Below, piece by piece: positions 40,538 to 50,900 of a DNA stretch of 64,000 nt (its first letter is position 1; every line of letters starts with the position of its first letter). Position numbers and translations under genes: made by a program. Source of the DNA: Fibrisoma montanum (GTDB taxonomy: Bacteria; Bacteroidota; Bacteroidia; Cytophagales; Spirosomataceae); the NCBI RefSeq assembly GCF_003583365.1, contig NZ_QXED01000005.1:372001-436000 (forward strand), read 5' to 3'. The notes beneath the pieces are model-generated. The model searched no databases. It was not told the DNA's origin and saw only the letters and a program-made list of their open reading frames with translations.

Positions 40538-41308
40538 TTAACTCTGCTCAAACCACTTTCGGAAAGCGGGAGCCTTGTCTTTGCTGATGGTGATTTCCAG
40601 CGAGGTGGGCTGGCGAAGGGTAAGCAATAGTTTGCCACTGTAGTGTGGCTGATAACCGGTGATGGCTTCCAGATGGACGAGGTACTGGCGATTGGCCCGG
40701 AAAAAAGCGGCCGGATCTACCAGGTCTTCCAGTTCGTCCAGCGTAACGTAGTCTGTAATCAGTTTCTGGCCGGTCAGCGTATGTAGATAAATCACCTCGT
40801 CGCGGCAGAAGCAGGCCACCTGCTCCTGCGGCACCGATACGATCTGGCGAAGGTAGTGGGCCGTAAACCGACGTTTGTAGGTTTTTTGGGTAGAATGGCC
40901 GGTCATATCAGTCAGAAATGCCCGGAACTGCTGCTGAAAATTATCGCCGTCGGGCTGCCACCGGTGAAATTTGGCGAGGGCCGTCTGCATGTCGTCAGGA
41001 TCGATGGGTTTGAGCAGGTAGTCCAGGCTATTGAGCTTAAACGCCCGAATGGCATACTCGTCGTAGGCCGTCGTAAAAATAATAGGGCAGGAAACGTCCA
41101 GCCGACCGAATACGTCGAAACTAACCCCATCGGAGAGTTGAATATCGGAGATGATGAGATCGGGCCGCGGATTATTCTGCAGGTAATCCGCAACCTGCTC
41201 CACGCTGGGGAGCGGCCCGGCGATAGTTGCCTGCGGTTCAAGCTGGCGGACCAGTTTTTCCAGTTGACGGGCAACCACCGGCTCGTCTTCGATTAGCAGA
41301 ATGGTCAT
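40538..41308 (-). CDS. LytTR-type response regulator
   Basis: 256 residues. The receiver domain has TILLIEDEPVVARQLEKLV, the phosphorylatable Asp in DLIISDIQLSDG, and a Lys in LDYLLKPIDPDD. The C-terminal LytTR domain has RFTAHYLRQIVSVPQEQVACF, ADYVTL-ELEDLV and FFRANRQYLVHLEAI. It overlaps the kinase gene by 4 bases and is last in the leftward operon. It would bind promoter repeats when phosphorylated by the neighbouring kinase. Confidence 0.95.
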   Translation of the reverse strand: MTILLIEDEPVVARQLEKLVRQLEPQATIAGPLPSVEQVADYLQNNPRPDLIISDIQLSDGVSFDVFGRLDVSCPIIFTTAYDEYAIRAFKLNSLDYLLKPIDPDDMQTALAKFHRWQPDGDNFQQQFRAFLTDMTGHSTQKTYKRRFTAHYLRQIVSVPQEQVACFCRDEVIYLHTLTGQKLITDYVTLDELEDLVDPAAFFRANRQYLVHLEAITGYQPHYSGKLLLTLRQPTSLEITISKDKAPAFRKWFEQS

Positions 41309-42435
41309 ACGATTGGCGTTGGCTTGGCAGCATTCGATCCGGACAGCCGGGTTACATCCATCGACAGCAGCGGAATCCGGACGGAAAACAACTGCTGGGT
41401 TTCGGCAATGGTAACTGGGAGCGGACTTAGATATTGATACAGCATTTTGAGGTTATTCAGGCCCTGTCCGTTCGACGTAGCGACCTGCCGCTTCCGCTGC
41501 ACCGGATTTGCTACGGTCAGGAATCCCTCGGCCGCAGTGATGCTGATCGTGAGTGGGTTGGCTTCGTTGATGGTGTTATGCTTGATGGCATTTTCGATCA
41601 GTACCTGGAGGGTAACCGGTACAATGGCCTGCTCCAGGGCATCGTCGGCAATCAGCACCGTAACCTCCAGCGCGCCGTCGTAGCGGGTTTTGAGCAGCGA
41701 TACGTAATTTTTGATAAACGTCAGTTCCGTTTCGAGCGGTACCAGTTCCTTTTCTTTATGCTGAAGTACGTACCGAAATACGCGTGATAACTGTTGCAGA
41801 AACTTACGGGCCAGCGCCGGATCTTCGTCGATCAGGCCATCGAGCGACGACAGGCTGTTGAACAGAAAATGCGGATTGAGCTGGTTTTTTAAATTTTCAT
41901 ACTGGGCATTGAGCCGTTGTTTTTGCAGTACGGCTTTCTCTTTCTCCCACTTTTCTTTCTCGACAAGGTTGTTTTTCCACTTCTCGAAGAAGTAAAAGCC
42001 AAAATAGGCCGTGTTGACGGACACAACTATAAAAATGTTTAGCCCAAACGACGCTACCTTGATGGCGTTGGCGAACTGAATTGGGAAGTATTCGCTGTAA
42101 TAGCGCTCAACGTAAATGGTTACACTCGTCTGAATGACAATCAATACGATCAGGCAGGTACCGGTCTGAACGAAGAATCGCCTTAATACGCCTTTCTCAA
42201 ACGGCAATCGGTGGTTTAGGTAGGCATTGAAGGCGTTGACGCTTTCCCACATGATGATTACGAACGCGAAGCTGATAGTTGAAATAAACAGGCGTTCATC
42301 ACCATCAAATTGCGGGAAATACAGGAATATGAGCCCGTAGCGGATCAGGCTCATCAGGAGCGCGGCAGCGTACACATACCGACGCGGAGGGCGCAGGAAT
42401 CTACGGATTTTTGTGTTCAGAGATAATGCTGCCAT
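41305..42435 (-). CDS. LytS/YehU-type sensor histidine kinase
   Basis: 376 residues with four membrane segments in the first 160 residues (YVYAAALLMSLIRYGLIFLYF, ISFAFVIIMWESVN, FVQTGTCLIVLIVIQTSVTIY, FGLNIFIVVSVNTAYFGFYF). The kinase motif of the His_kinase (PF06580) family is NQLNPHFLFNSLSSLDG, with the His as phosphorylation site. A short HATPase domain follows (VTLQVLIENAIKHN, SNGQGLNNLK). No extracellular sensor domain is seen, so it is likely to sense membrane or ligand signals. It overlaps the upstream ABC ATPase gene by 35 bases. Confidence 0.93.
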   Translation of the reverse strand: MAALSLNTKIRRFLRPPRRYVYAAALLMSLIRYGLIFLYFPQFDGDERLFISTISFAFVIIMWESVNAFNAYLNHRLPFEKGVLRRFFVQTGTCLIVLIVIQTSVTIYVERYYSEYFPIQFANAIKVASFGLNIFIVVSVNTAYFGFYFFEKWKNNLVEKEKWEKEKAVLQKQRLNAQYENLKNQLNPHFLFNSLSSLDGLIDEDPALARKFLQQLSRVFRYVLQHKEKELVPLETELTFIKNYVSLLKTRYDGALEVTVLIADDALEQAIVPVTLQVLIENAIKHNTINEANPLTISITAAEGFLTVANPVQRKRQVATSNGQGLNNLKMLYQYLSPLPVTIAETQQLFSVRIPLLSMDVTRLSGSNAAKPTPIV

Positions 42436-43087
42436 CGCTCATTTCAATAATACGGTCGGTGCCGGCGGCAAAGTCAGGATCGTGCGTAACGGCAATGATG
42501 GTCTGTCCTTTATCCGCCAGCTCGTGGAAAATTTCGAATACGTTTTCGGTGTTGGCTTTATCCAGGTTGCCGGTCGGTTCGTCACCCATGATAATCGTCG
42601 GGTCGTTGATCAGCGCCCGGGCAATGGCGACTCGCTGCTGCTGCCCACCCGAGAGCTTGCTGGCTGGTTTGCGGGCGTGTTCGGCCATGCCGATCAGCCG
42701 AAGTTTTTCCATCGCCCGGTCTTCTACCTCTTTTTCCGGATACTTCCCCAGTTTTAGCCCCGGCAGCATCACGTTTTGCAGCGTGGTAAACTCCGGCAGC
42801 AGGAAGTGAAACTGAAACACAAAACCCAGATGTTCATTGCGGAAGTGGGCAAGAAAGTCCTGATTGCGGCCTTTCAGCGTAACCCCCGCCATTTCGATAG
42901 CGCCTTCGTAGTCCGTATCCATCGTCGAGAGCAGATACAACAGCGTCGATTTGCCGCAGCCCGATTTTCCTACAATGGACAGAAATTCACCTTTCTGTAC
43001 CTCGAAGGTAATGTCTTTCAGGACCTGAAACGTCTCTGGGTCGTAAAAGTATTTATTAACGTGTTGGGCTTTTAGAACAGTGCTCAT
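42401..43087 (-). CDS. LolD-like ABC transporter ATP-binding protein
   Basis: 228 residues from ATG 43087 (MSTVLKAQHVNKYF); the frame extends to 43189 without a better start. Walker A is GKSGCGKST, signature LSGGQQQRVAIARAL and Walker B IIMGDEPTGNLDK. It is the ATPase partner of the FtsX/MacB-type permease encoded next upstream (43217-44467). Its 3' end overlaps the start of the sensor-kinase gene, so the regulatory pair and the exporter are one transcript. Confidence 0.95.
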   Translation of the reverse strand: MSTVLKAQHVNKYFYDPETFQVLKDITFEVQKGEFLSIVGKSGCGKSTLLYLLSTMDTDYEGAIEMAGVTLKGRNQDFLAHFRNEHLGFVFQFHFLLPEFTTLQNVMLPGLKLGKYPEKEVEDRAMEKLRLIGMAEHARKPASKLSGGQQQRVAIARALINDPTIIMGDEPTGNLDKANTENVFEIFHELADKGQTIIAVTHDPDFAAGTDRIIEMSDGSIISEHKNP

Positions 43088-43113
43088 TGGGTTAAGAATT
43101 GTCTGATTAACAA

Positions 43114-43206
43114 ATTGACTTGTGGAATGGGGTGCCTGAGCAATGAGTAGACGTAAAAACAGTCCTGACCATCTAATTCGACGACTCAATCATTCCTCAA
43201 GTCAAT
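43114..43206. repeat. 16-bp inverted repeat between permease and ATPase genes
   Basis: ATTGACTTGTGGAATG (43114-43129) matches the complement of 43191-43206 at 15 of 16 positions, with a 61-base loop. It fills most of the 129-base gap between the two leftward genes. Confidence 0.75.
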
Positions 43207-43216
43207 CCTCCGGTAA

Positions 43217-44467
43217 TTACCCTCTCAAAATCGACACCGGATCTACTTTGGCTGCTTTCCGGGACGGAAAATACCCCGCCAGCACGGTCGTTACGACGCC
43301 AAACACAAGGCCCATCGCGTAGTACGTACCCGAAAAAATGACCGGAAATGTTTTGATGCTCAGAAAATCCCCTGCCTCAAATGGCGTGATTGACAACAGG
43401 TAACTCAGGCTGAAACCGATGCCCAAGCCCAGTAATCCACCCGACAGACCGATAAACATGGCCTGTAGCAGAAAGATGGCCACAATGTCTTTGCCGTCGA
43501 AACCGGTCGCTTTCAGGATGGCGATGTCCTTGATCTTGTTGATAACGGTCATATTCATGATGTTGTAGATGCCAAATCCGGCCACGACGAGCAGCGTTAT
43601 GGATACGACGTAGGTGAGCATATTCCGGATTTGCTCGCCCGCCAGAATGGCCTGGTTGGCCGTAGCCCAGTCTTCGGTGTAGTAGCCATATTCGGCCCGA
43701 AGCTGCCTGCCGAACGGAAGGGCCTGCAACGGGTCGAACATCTTGATGTGAATGTCGGTGATGTAGCTCGGGTCTTTCTGTAAGATCTCCTGCACCGTCG
43801 ACAAGTTGGCGTAACTTTTCGTGTTGTCGACCGTACCGACGCCAAAGCCAAACGTACCGACCACCCGCAGGATGCGTGTGCCCCCACCGGGCGTTGTAAT
43901 GGTCACTTTGTCGCCGGTGCGGACGTTTAGTTTTCGAGCCAGCGTTGAGCCCATGATCAACCCGTCGGGGTTGGTCCGCAGGGCGTTGATACTGCCCGAC
44001 TTCAGCCGGGATGTCAGGGTATACAGCCGGTTTTCGCGCTCGATATCCACGCCGGAGATGGTACCCGACAATTGAATAGGGCCGTTGTTGTAGAACACCT
44101 GGGTAGCTACCTGGGGCGAAACGCCCAGCACACCGGGTTCTTTCGCAATTCGGTCGGCAATGGCCAGCCCATTTTTGAGCCGTGCCAGTTCATCTTTCGG
44201 TTTCTGGTGGTACACGACGTTGAAACCGCCGGGATTTAACTGCTCGATCAGGCTTGGTCGCTGGGTGTTTACCTCGTTGTACATCCGGACGTGCGGACTG
44301 GCGTCCAGTGCCGAATCTTCCAGAAACTGGTTGACGCCCTGCATGAACGAGATCATGGTGATAAACATGGCAATTCCGAACGTAACGCCGAGCATGGCCA
44401 CGAGGGTCTGGCGTTTCTTGGCCAGCAGGTGTGTCTGCGCAATCTGCGCGGCTATTCGAATATTCAT
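43217..44467 (-). CDS. MacB/FtsX-type ABC transporter permease
   Basis: 416 residues. One N-terminal membrane segment (QTLVAMLGVTFGIAMFITMISF), a periplasmic domain of about 250 residues and three C-terminal segments (LTYVVSITLLVVAGFGIYNIM, VAIFLLQAMFIGLSGGLLGLG, YAMGLVFGVVTTVLAGYF) with a conserved KDIAILKATGFDGKDI loop. This is the MacB/LolC type without a fused ATPase; the LolD-like protein next door supplies it. It would act with the MacA-type adaptor and TolC-type channel. Confidence 0.93.
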   Translation of the reverse strand: MNIRIAAQIAQTHLLAKKRQTLVAMLGVTFGIAMFITMISFMQGVNQFLEDSALDASPHVRMYNEVNTQRPSLIEQLNPGGFNVVYHQKPKDELARLKNGLAIADRIAKEPGVLGVSPQVATQVFYNNGPIQLSGTISGVDIERENRLYTLTSRLKSGSINALRTNPDGLIMGSTLARKLNVRTGDKVTITTPGGGTRILRVVGTFGFGVGTVDNTKSYANLSTVQEILQKDPSYITDIHIKMFDPLQALPFGRQLRAEYGYYTEDWATANQAILAGEQIRNMLTYVVSITLLVVAGFGIYNIMNMTVINKIKDIAILKATGFDGKDIVAIFLLQAMFIGLSGGLLGLGIGFSLSYLLSITPFEAGDFLSIKTFPVIFSGTYYAMGLVFGVVTTVLAGYFPSRKAAKVDPVSILRG

Positions 44468-44475
44468 AATTTAAA

Positions 44476-44579
44476 GAGCGAAAGAGTGAATGAGCGAAAG
44501 AGCGAATGAGTGAAAGAGAGACTAGCTGACGCATCTGAACGTTCACCGGGCGGACCCGTCGCTTTTTCACTCATTCGCA
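44476..44579. repeat. Purine-word tandem repeats with inverted repeat
   Basis: Two 16-bp tandem units GAGCGAAAGAGTGAAT/GAGCGAAAGAGCGAAT (44476-44507) and a partial third follow the MacB-type start. GCGAATGAGTGAAA (44502-44515) then pairs perfectly with TTTCACTCATTCGC at 44566-44579, which overlaps the last codons of the MacA-type gene. Confidence 0.85.
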
Positions 44580-45727
44580 AGTAGTTTTGTCTGCTCGTTC
44601 AGGCCACTTTTTACTTCCACCAGGTCAAAGTTTTCGGCTCCTTTCACAAAGCGAATTTTCTGCTTCTGGCCATTTTGCTCTATCCACACGCTGTCGTTGC
44701 CGAATACGTACGACTTGGGAATGGTCAGTACCCGCTGTTTCTGACTGACGATGATGTTGGCTTCGACCGTCAGGCCGTAGTAAGCATCGGGTTTTTCGCC
44801 CGTAAACTCAGCATCGACCCGGAACGACTGATCCGTGCGGTTGAGCTTGGGGTACACTTTCGTGACGCGGGCGTTGAAAACCTTATCGGCGTACACGTCG
44901 GTTTTGATCACCACCGGCTGACCAACCCGGATTTTACCAAAGTCACTTTCATCGACGGCCAGTTGCGCGTAGATCTGGTTGCCGCTGCCTACCAGGGCCA
45001 GCTGATCGCCCGGCCGAACGACTTCTCCGGGGTCTTTATAGACTTCATACACCTTACCATCGACCAGACTACGAACGCGGGTGCTTCGGCCGGCTTCGAC
45101 CGTCGACACCAACTGGCTGCGGTTGTTCGCTACGTCCAGCCGAAGCTGGTCGCGGGTTCGGGCGAGTGAGTTGAGCTGGGCCCGGAGGTTGTTGCGCGAG
45201 AGCGTATAGTTCAGTTCGGCCCGCTCCAGTTCGGCCCGCGACGTAGCATTCTGCCGGTACAGGTCCTGGAACCGGGCGTAGTTGATGGAGTCGTTAGCCA
45301 GCCGCACGCGGGCGTTGCGGACCTGGGCTTCCAGTTCGGCCAGCACCGGCGAGTTCCCCTGCAGGTTTGCCTGCGACTGCCGGAGGGCCGTAGCCGCAGC
45401 GGCTCGTCGGGCATCTTCGGTGGCGCTTTCCAGCACAAACAGGAGTTGATCCTGGCGAATGGTATCGCCCTCGTTAACAAGCCGCTGTTTCAGAATACCG
45501 TTGGCATCGGCTGTTACGGTGTATTCATTGCGGGGGTACACATTTCCCGACGCATAAACGGCTTCGGTCAGGTCCCGGTACGTCGGTGAAATACCCTCCG
45601 CGTTGCGGTTGCAGGTAACAACCACCGATGCCGTCAGAACGAGCAGGCCCAGCGCCATCCACTTATTCGGGTACGTACGTAAGGCGACGGACAACGTTGA
45701 TCGCCCGCTGATGTACTTATTTTCCAT
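44567..45727 (-). CDS. MacA-type periplasmic adaptor protein
   Basis: 386 residues. An N-terminal membrane or lipoprotein-type segment (MALGLLVLTASVVVTCNRN) is followed by a barrel-sandwich strand (ANGILKQRLVNEGDTIRQDQLLFVLE), a coiled-coil hairpin (RRAAAATALRQSQANLQGNSPVLAELEAQVRNARVRL) and a return strand (VRSLVDGKVYEVYKDPGEVVRPGDQLALV). It overlaps the TolC-type stop by 11 bases (ATGGAAAATAA). It links the MacB-type permease to the outer membrane channel. Confidence 0.92.
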   Translation of the reverse strand: MENKYISGRSTLSVALRTYPNKWMALGLLVLTASVVVTCNRNAEGISPTYRDLTEAVYASGNVYPRNEYTVTADANGILKQRLVNEGDTIRQDQLLFVLESATEDARRAAAATALRQSQANLQGNSPVLAELEAQVRNARVRLANDSINYARFQDLYRQNATSRAELERAELNYTLSRNNLRAQLNSLARTRDQLRLDVANNRSQLVSTVEAGRSTRVRSLVDGKVYEVYKDPGEVVRPGDQLALVGSGNQIYAQLAVDESDFGKIRVGQPVVIKTDVYADKVFNARVTKVYPKLNRTDQSFRVDAEFTGEKPDAYYGLTVEANIIVSQKQRVLTIPKSYVFGNDSVWIEQNGQKQKIRFVKGAENFDLVEVKSGLNEQTKLLANE

Positions 45728-47033
45728 TGCGAATCTGTAAAATCGTTTGGTTGATAAACACGTTCGAGAGGTTGTAGAGAAACCGATTCTGGGCCGTCAG
45801 CGATTCATTGAATACGTTCAGGTATTGGTCGTAGGCAAACAGCCCCGATCGGTACTTTACCAGCGCAATCTGAACGTTCTGGGCGTTGAGTTCGTAGTTC
45901 TGCCGGTTCAGATCCAGCGACTGAACCGCCTGGTTATACGTATTGCGAACATCGTCATTGTCAAGCTGCTGTTGGTTACGCTCGTAGGCCAGTTCCGCTT
46001 CGTCGAGCCTGAGTTGTAATCTGGCCCGGGCAATGTTGCTGTTACGCAACCCCCCCGAATAAAGCGGAAGGTTGAACTGCAGGCCCGCCACCCCAATGGT
46101 GAACCAGCGCTGGTCTACATTGAAAAAGTTAAACTGATTTCGCTGGGCCTGCTGCGAGTAACGTATGTAGCCTGAAACGGTAGGCCAGCGCGTCAGACGT
46201 TCCCGCTCTATCTGCATCTTGGCCAGCTCGACCTGAGCCTGACGGAGCGTTATCTGCGGGCGTTCGGCTGCCGTCAGCGCCTGAATTCCGGCCAACCCTT
46301 CAATGGGCCGGTTCGCGAGGTTTTCCATTAGGATCAGACTGTCGGCTGGAGCCAGGCCGAGCAGCAGTTTGAGCTGGTTCAGGTTGCGCTCGTACGACAG
46401 TTGATTCTGGTACAACACATCGGCCGTGGTGAGTTGTACGGATCGAATGCGGTTGTACTCCAGCGGTTCAATCTGGCCTTTGTCCAGCCGGGCCTTTGCG
46501 ATCTGGGTCAGGGTATCGGCCGCCGACAGATTGCGCCGGGTGATGTCAATGGCGGCCCGGGTCAGCAACGTAGCATGATAGACCCGGGCGGTTTGTGTAG
46601 AGACTTCATCCTGCAGCACCAGATTCTGAATATCCAGGATGTGCAGGTTCTTATTCGTAATAGCTATATCAGCGCGGGCGGGCCGGTTGACGACCGGAAT
46701 TGTGGCCTCGCCGGTTGCCGTCAGGAACCAGGGCAGGCCAAAACGCAGTGTCTGGAACTCGCCGGGACGTCCTCCCAAAAATTCAGCCGGGACGAGCTGC
46801 ACGGGTAAGGCATAGTTGTAGTCGAGGTTGCCATACAGCCGGGCCTGGGGGAGGAGAGCCGCTCGTACGGCGGTCTTCTGCTGTTCCTGCACAACCAGAT
46901 TCTGACGGGCATTAACCAGTTCCGGATTGCTGCGTCGGGCAAGAGCCAACGCTTCCTGAACAGTGGCTACGGTAGTTTGTGCCTTTAGGTTCGATGATAG
47001 CCCCCATAAAAAAAGTAGTACCAGCCGCTTCAT
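45717..47033 (-). CDS. TolC-family outer membrane efflux protein
   Basis: 438 residues with a signal peptide (LVLLFLWGLSSNLKAQ). Two TolC-type helical halves are visible (VQEALALARRSNPELVNARQNLVVQ; TLRQAQVELAKMQIERERLTRWPTVSGYIRY, and NTYNQAVQSLDLNRQNYELNAQNVQIALVKYRSGLFAYDQYLNVFNE). It is first in the leftward operon TolC-MacA-MacB-LolD-LytS-LytTR and opens it. Sequence differs from the other TolC-type protein in the window. Confidence 0.92.
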   Translation of the reverse strand: MKRLVLLFLWGLSSNLKAQTTVATVQEALALARRSNPELVNARQNLVVQEQQKTAVRAALLPQARLYGNLDYNYALPVQLVPAEFLGGRPGEFQTLRFGLPWFLTATGEATIPVVNRPARADIAITNKNLHILDIQNLVLQDEVSTQTARVYHATLLTRAAIDITRRNLSAADTLTQIAKARLDKGQIEPLEYNRIRSVQLTTADVLYQNQLSYERNLNQLKLLLGLAPADSLILMENLANRPIEGLAGIQALTAAERPQITLRQAQVELAKMQIERERLTRWPTVSGYIRYSQQAQRNQFNFFNVDQRWFTIGVAGLQFNLPLYSGGLRNSNIARARLQLRLDEAELAYERNQQQLDNDDVRNTYNQAVQSLDLNRQNYELNAQNVQIALVKYRSGLFAYDQYLNVFNESLTAQNRFLYNLSNVFINQTILQIRNGK

Positions 47034-47361
47034 ACATCATGCTAAATTGGATGCTCAAAGAAAAGAAGGCCAAATTGAGCCCAGAAACTTTTCTCGACCA
47101 AGCTTCCAAAATCAGCTACGAAACTGCCCGCCGGCAAACGAGTCAATCCTCCGGTGGTAATTTCATTGCCTGGGAGTTTCATTGCCTGTTTCTGAGAACG
47201 GCCTCCGGATTTTCTTATCAAAAGAACTATCGCTTAGGAAATAACCTTAGTGGTTTTCCTGAAATTGCCTGCGTATAAGTACTTAATTACGATTCGATCT
47301 AATTGATTTGATAAGGAGGTATCTTACTGTTAGTGAGACCGTTATATGAGTTGTTAAATTT

Positions 47362-47397
47362 TTTTTTGGAAAACAGAACCTTTATTTGCTACTTTTG
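47362..47397 (+). promoter_or_regulatory. Candidate Bacteroidota promoter
   Basis: TACTTTTG (47390-47397) matches the -7 element TAnnTTTG exactly. TTTG from the T-rich run at 47362-47368 can serve as the -33 element about 20 bases earlier. The expected transcript would start near 47404. Confidence 0.6.
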
Positions 47398-47403
47398 TTC
47401 TAT

Positions 47404-47482
47404 AATTGCGTCGAAAAGAAAAGTTTTTCATAACGTTGAGTAAATCAGAAAGCCAAGAGAGTGTCTCGCTTGGCTTTTTTGT
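47404..47482 (+). ncRNA. Candidate small RNA upstream of susC
   Basis: About 80 bases lie between the promoter box at 47390 and an intrinsic terminator at 47450-47480, with no ORF of meaningful length. The terminator arms AAGCCAAG and CTTGGCTT pair, with an inner GAG/CTC after a mismatch, followed by six T. The transcript is inferred from promoter and terminator alone. Confidence 0.5.
47450..47480 (+). terminator. Intrinsic terminator of the candidate small RNA
   Basis: AAGCCAAG (47450-47457) pairs with CTTGGCTT (47469-47476), then T's to 47480. It lies far from any coding stop codon, so it does not end a known gene on this strand. Confidence 0.85.
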
Positions 47483-47946
47483 TTTTAGGCCTCCTCAACT
47501 CACACCTGTAGCCAAACCTACGTTCACACGCTCCTGTCTTTTTTTCAGCATGTCCTGCCAATAAGGGTGGGATTTTTTGTTTCCGGTAGTCTCTGAATCC
47601 AGCCGGTCAATCAATCAAATACTGTCAATGCCGGGCAAGCCAGGTAGCGGTTGTTCAGGCTGTGTTGTCTCACTAAATACAGATGGTTTTAGTCTCGGGC
47701 TTCTATACTACGTCAAAAAAACAAACGATACGTTCAGGTATGACTTATATTGTTTTTCCAGGCTGACAATTTTTTACTCTATCTAAAATATAGGAGTGAG
47801 TTGTTGTAGAATCTATGTTAAAAACACTAAAAGTTAGTATTTTATATTGCTCTCAAGGGATTTTAAGAATTTTATAATAGGTCGATGCCAGTCAATAAGA
47901 ATTAATTAAATATCTTGCGAGCTAATTCTACTTCATAATCTAAACT

Positions 47947-50900
47947 ATGAGAAAGTTTCTACAAATCCTCTGTTTTTTGCTTGTGGGTTTGTGTAGTCAG
48001 GTTGCACTGGCTCAGGACCGAACCGTGACAGGAACCGTGACGGCCGATGATGGCTCTTCAATTCCTGGTGCTACTGTTGTGCTAAAAGGCACGAAACGTG
48101 GAACCTACACCAACGCTGAGGGTAAATTTCGGATTGAAGCCCCGGCCGATGGACGACTGGTAATCAGTTTTGTCGGGTATGCAACCCAGGAACTTGCAGT
48201 GGGTAATCAGACAAACATTTCAGTTCAGCTGGCGTCGGATGCCGCTAATCTGGAGGAAGTGATTGTAACGACGTTTGGTACGGCCAAACGGGCTTCGTTT
48301 ACCGGTTCGGCGGGGGTAATCTCGGCAGAACGGCTCAAAGAGCGTCCGATTACGAACTTTGCTCAGGCCCTGGCGGGTTCAGCTCCCGGTATCCAGACAA
48401 CAGCGGGGAGTGGCCAGCCCGGTACAGCCCCAGCCATCCGGATTCGGGGTTTTGGTTCGATCTCCTCGGGTAATGATCCGCTTTATGTCGTCGATGGTGT
48501 ACCCTACACGGCCAACATCGCTAACCTGAACCCGCAGGATATTGAAAGCATCACCGTACTTAAAGACGCAGCCTCTACGGCACTGTATGGCTCACGTGCC
48601 GCCAACGGGGTAGTAGTTGTTACCACCAAAAGAGGTCAAAAGGACCGGAACAGTATTTCGGTCAACGTGACCAAAGGGGTCAATACCCGGGCTATTCCGG
48701 AATACGACCGCGTTGGTCCGGATCAGTATTACCCATTGATGTGGGAGCAAAACCGGAACAGCCTTGCCTATCGGGCAACCAATCCATTGTCGCTTTCGGC
48801 TGCCAGCCTCAGCGCAACGAACAGCCTGAGCAGCCTGGTTGGCTATAACGTATATGACGTACCGTTCAACCAGCTGGTCAACACGGACGGGCAGATGAAC
48901 CCCAATGCCAGACTGATCTATTCGCCTGAAGATCTGGATTGGGCCAAGCCTTTAATGCGGCAGGGCAACCGTGATGAAGTGAATGTAAGCTTCGCCGGCG
49001 GTCAGGACAAATCAGACTATTTTCTATCGGCGGGTTATCTGAGCGATAAGGGCTTTTTGATCCGTTCTGACTACAAACGATACACAGCCCGTTTGAATGT
49101 AAACTCACAGGTGAAACCCTGGTTCAGAGCCGGCGCTAACCTGTCGACCACCATCATCCGGTCGAATCAGGCCGATGTGCCTGCCGACGGTGGTACTACG
49201 TTCGTAAACCCGTTCTTCTTCTCAAGAACAATGGGCCCGATCTTCCCGGTTTATGCCTACGATCCGCAGAATCCAGGCCAGTTCCTGACCCTGCCAAACG
49301 GCCAGCGCCGGTGGGATTATGGTAACCTGACCAGCCTGGGCTTGCCTTCGCGGCCGCAGTACGGTGGTCGGCACGCCATCGCCGAAACGCTCCTGAACCA
49401 AAACAACTTCCGGCGGAATACGTTTGGTGCCCGTGGTTTTGCCGAAGTTACGTTCCTGAAGGATTTTAAATTCTCGGCAAATATCGGTGCTGACCTGACC
49501 AATACGAACACAGTCACGTTTGGTAACCCCGAGATTGGGGACGGTGCGCCCGCCGGTCGGTCGACCCATGAATTTGAGAACATCACGAGCTATAACCTGA
49601 ACCAGTTGCTGAACTACAATAAATCGTTTGGTCCGCACACGATCGACGTTTTATTGGGTCATGAGAACTTCCAGGTGAACGACAATTACCTCACCGGCTC
49701 ACGGTCGCAGCAGATTCTGGACGGTAACGTCGAGCTGATCAACTTTACCACGACAACGAACCTGAATTCAGTGTACAATGTCCGCCGGGTTGAAGGTTTC
49801 TTCTCACGGTTCAACTACGACTACAATCAGAAATACTTCCTGTCCGGCTCAGTTCGTCGCGATGGTTCCAGTAAGTTCTTCCGCGATGTGCGCTGGGGTA
49901 ACTTCTACTCGGTGAGTGGTGCGTGGCGTCTGGATCAGGAAGCCTTCATCCAGGCTATTCCGACCATCAATGTGTTGAAACTGCGGAGTTCGTACGGACA
50001 GACAGGTAACGACGGTGGTGGCAATACGGCCGATGGAGCAGCCATCAGTTATTACGCCTGGCAACCGCTGTATGCGTTAAGCTGGAACAACGCATCGGAG
50101 GCTGGTATTCTGCAAAGCAGTCTGGGTAACTCCGGGCTGGTGTGGGAAAAGAACAGCCAGTTTGACGTAGCGCTGGAGTTCGGCCTGTTCAGAAATCGGG
50201 TTTCCGGTACGGTAGAATACTTCAATCGTCAATCGTCGAACCTGATTTTTGCTGTACCGCTGCCCCTGTCGACCGGTATTCAGACCGTCACCCGGAACAT
50301 CGGAACAATGTACAACCGCGGAATTGAAGTAGAATTAGGAGTTGAGCCGGTTCGTACGAAAGATTTCACCTGGCGCATCGATGTGAATGCAACAAGGCTT
50401 CAGAACCGGATCACGAAGATGCCGGAAGAAAACCCCGAAATCATTGATGGAACCAAGAAACTTAAAGTGGGTACGTCTATCTATGATTTCTGGCTGCGTG
50501 ACTACCAGGGCGTAAATCCGGCAACGGGAGAGGTGCTTTACCGGGCTAATGCCTACATAGCCTCAAACTCAATCATCACTGAAGCCGGTGATACGCTGAC
50601 AAACAACGTGAATAACGCCCGCTTCACCTACCACGGCAGTTCAATCCCGAAACTGACGGGCGGTATCACGAACACGTTCACCTTCAAAGGTATTACGCTG
50701 TCCGGCCTGCTGGTGTATCAGATCGGTGGTAAAGTATATGATGGTGCCTACGCAGCTCTGATGAGCGCGGGGGGATATGGTAGCGCCAAGAGTGTGGACA
50801 TTCTGAGACGCTGGCAGAAACCAGGTGACGTAACCGACGTACCCAGAATGGACGCCGGAAGAACGGCTGACTTTGATGCCGCTTCAAGCCGCTGGTTGAT

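Larger units (their letters stand above)
47034..47946. other. 913-base intergenic region between TolC and SusC genes
   Basis: It carries the leftward promoter region of the efflux operon (47034 to about 47280), the candidate promoter-sRNA-terminator unit (47362-47482) and a second weak hairpin with T-run (TCCTGCC / GGTGGGA, 47553-47578). The last 360 bases, which must hold the susC promoter, are AT-rich. I see no reliable gene; a 69-codon TTG frame at 47577-47786 has no recognisable content. Confidence 0.6.

Noticed and set aside
47577-47786. 69-codon TTG-start ORF upstream of susC
   Set aside because: Weak start, no recognisable features, and it begins inside the T-run of a hairpin.
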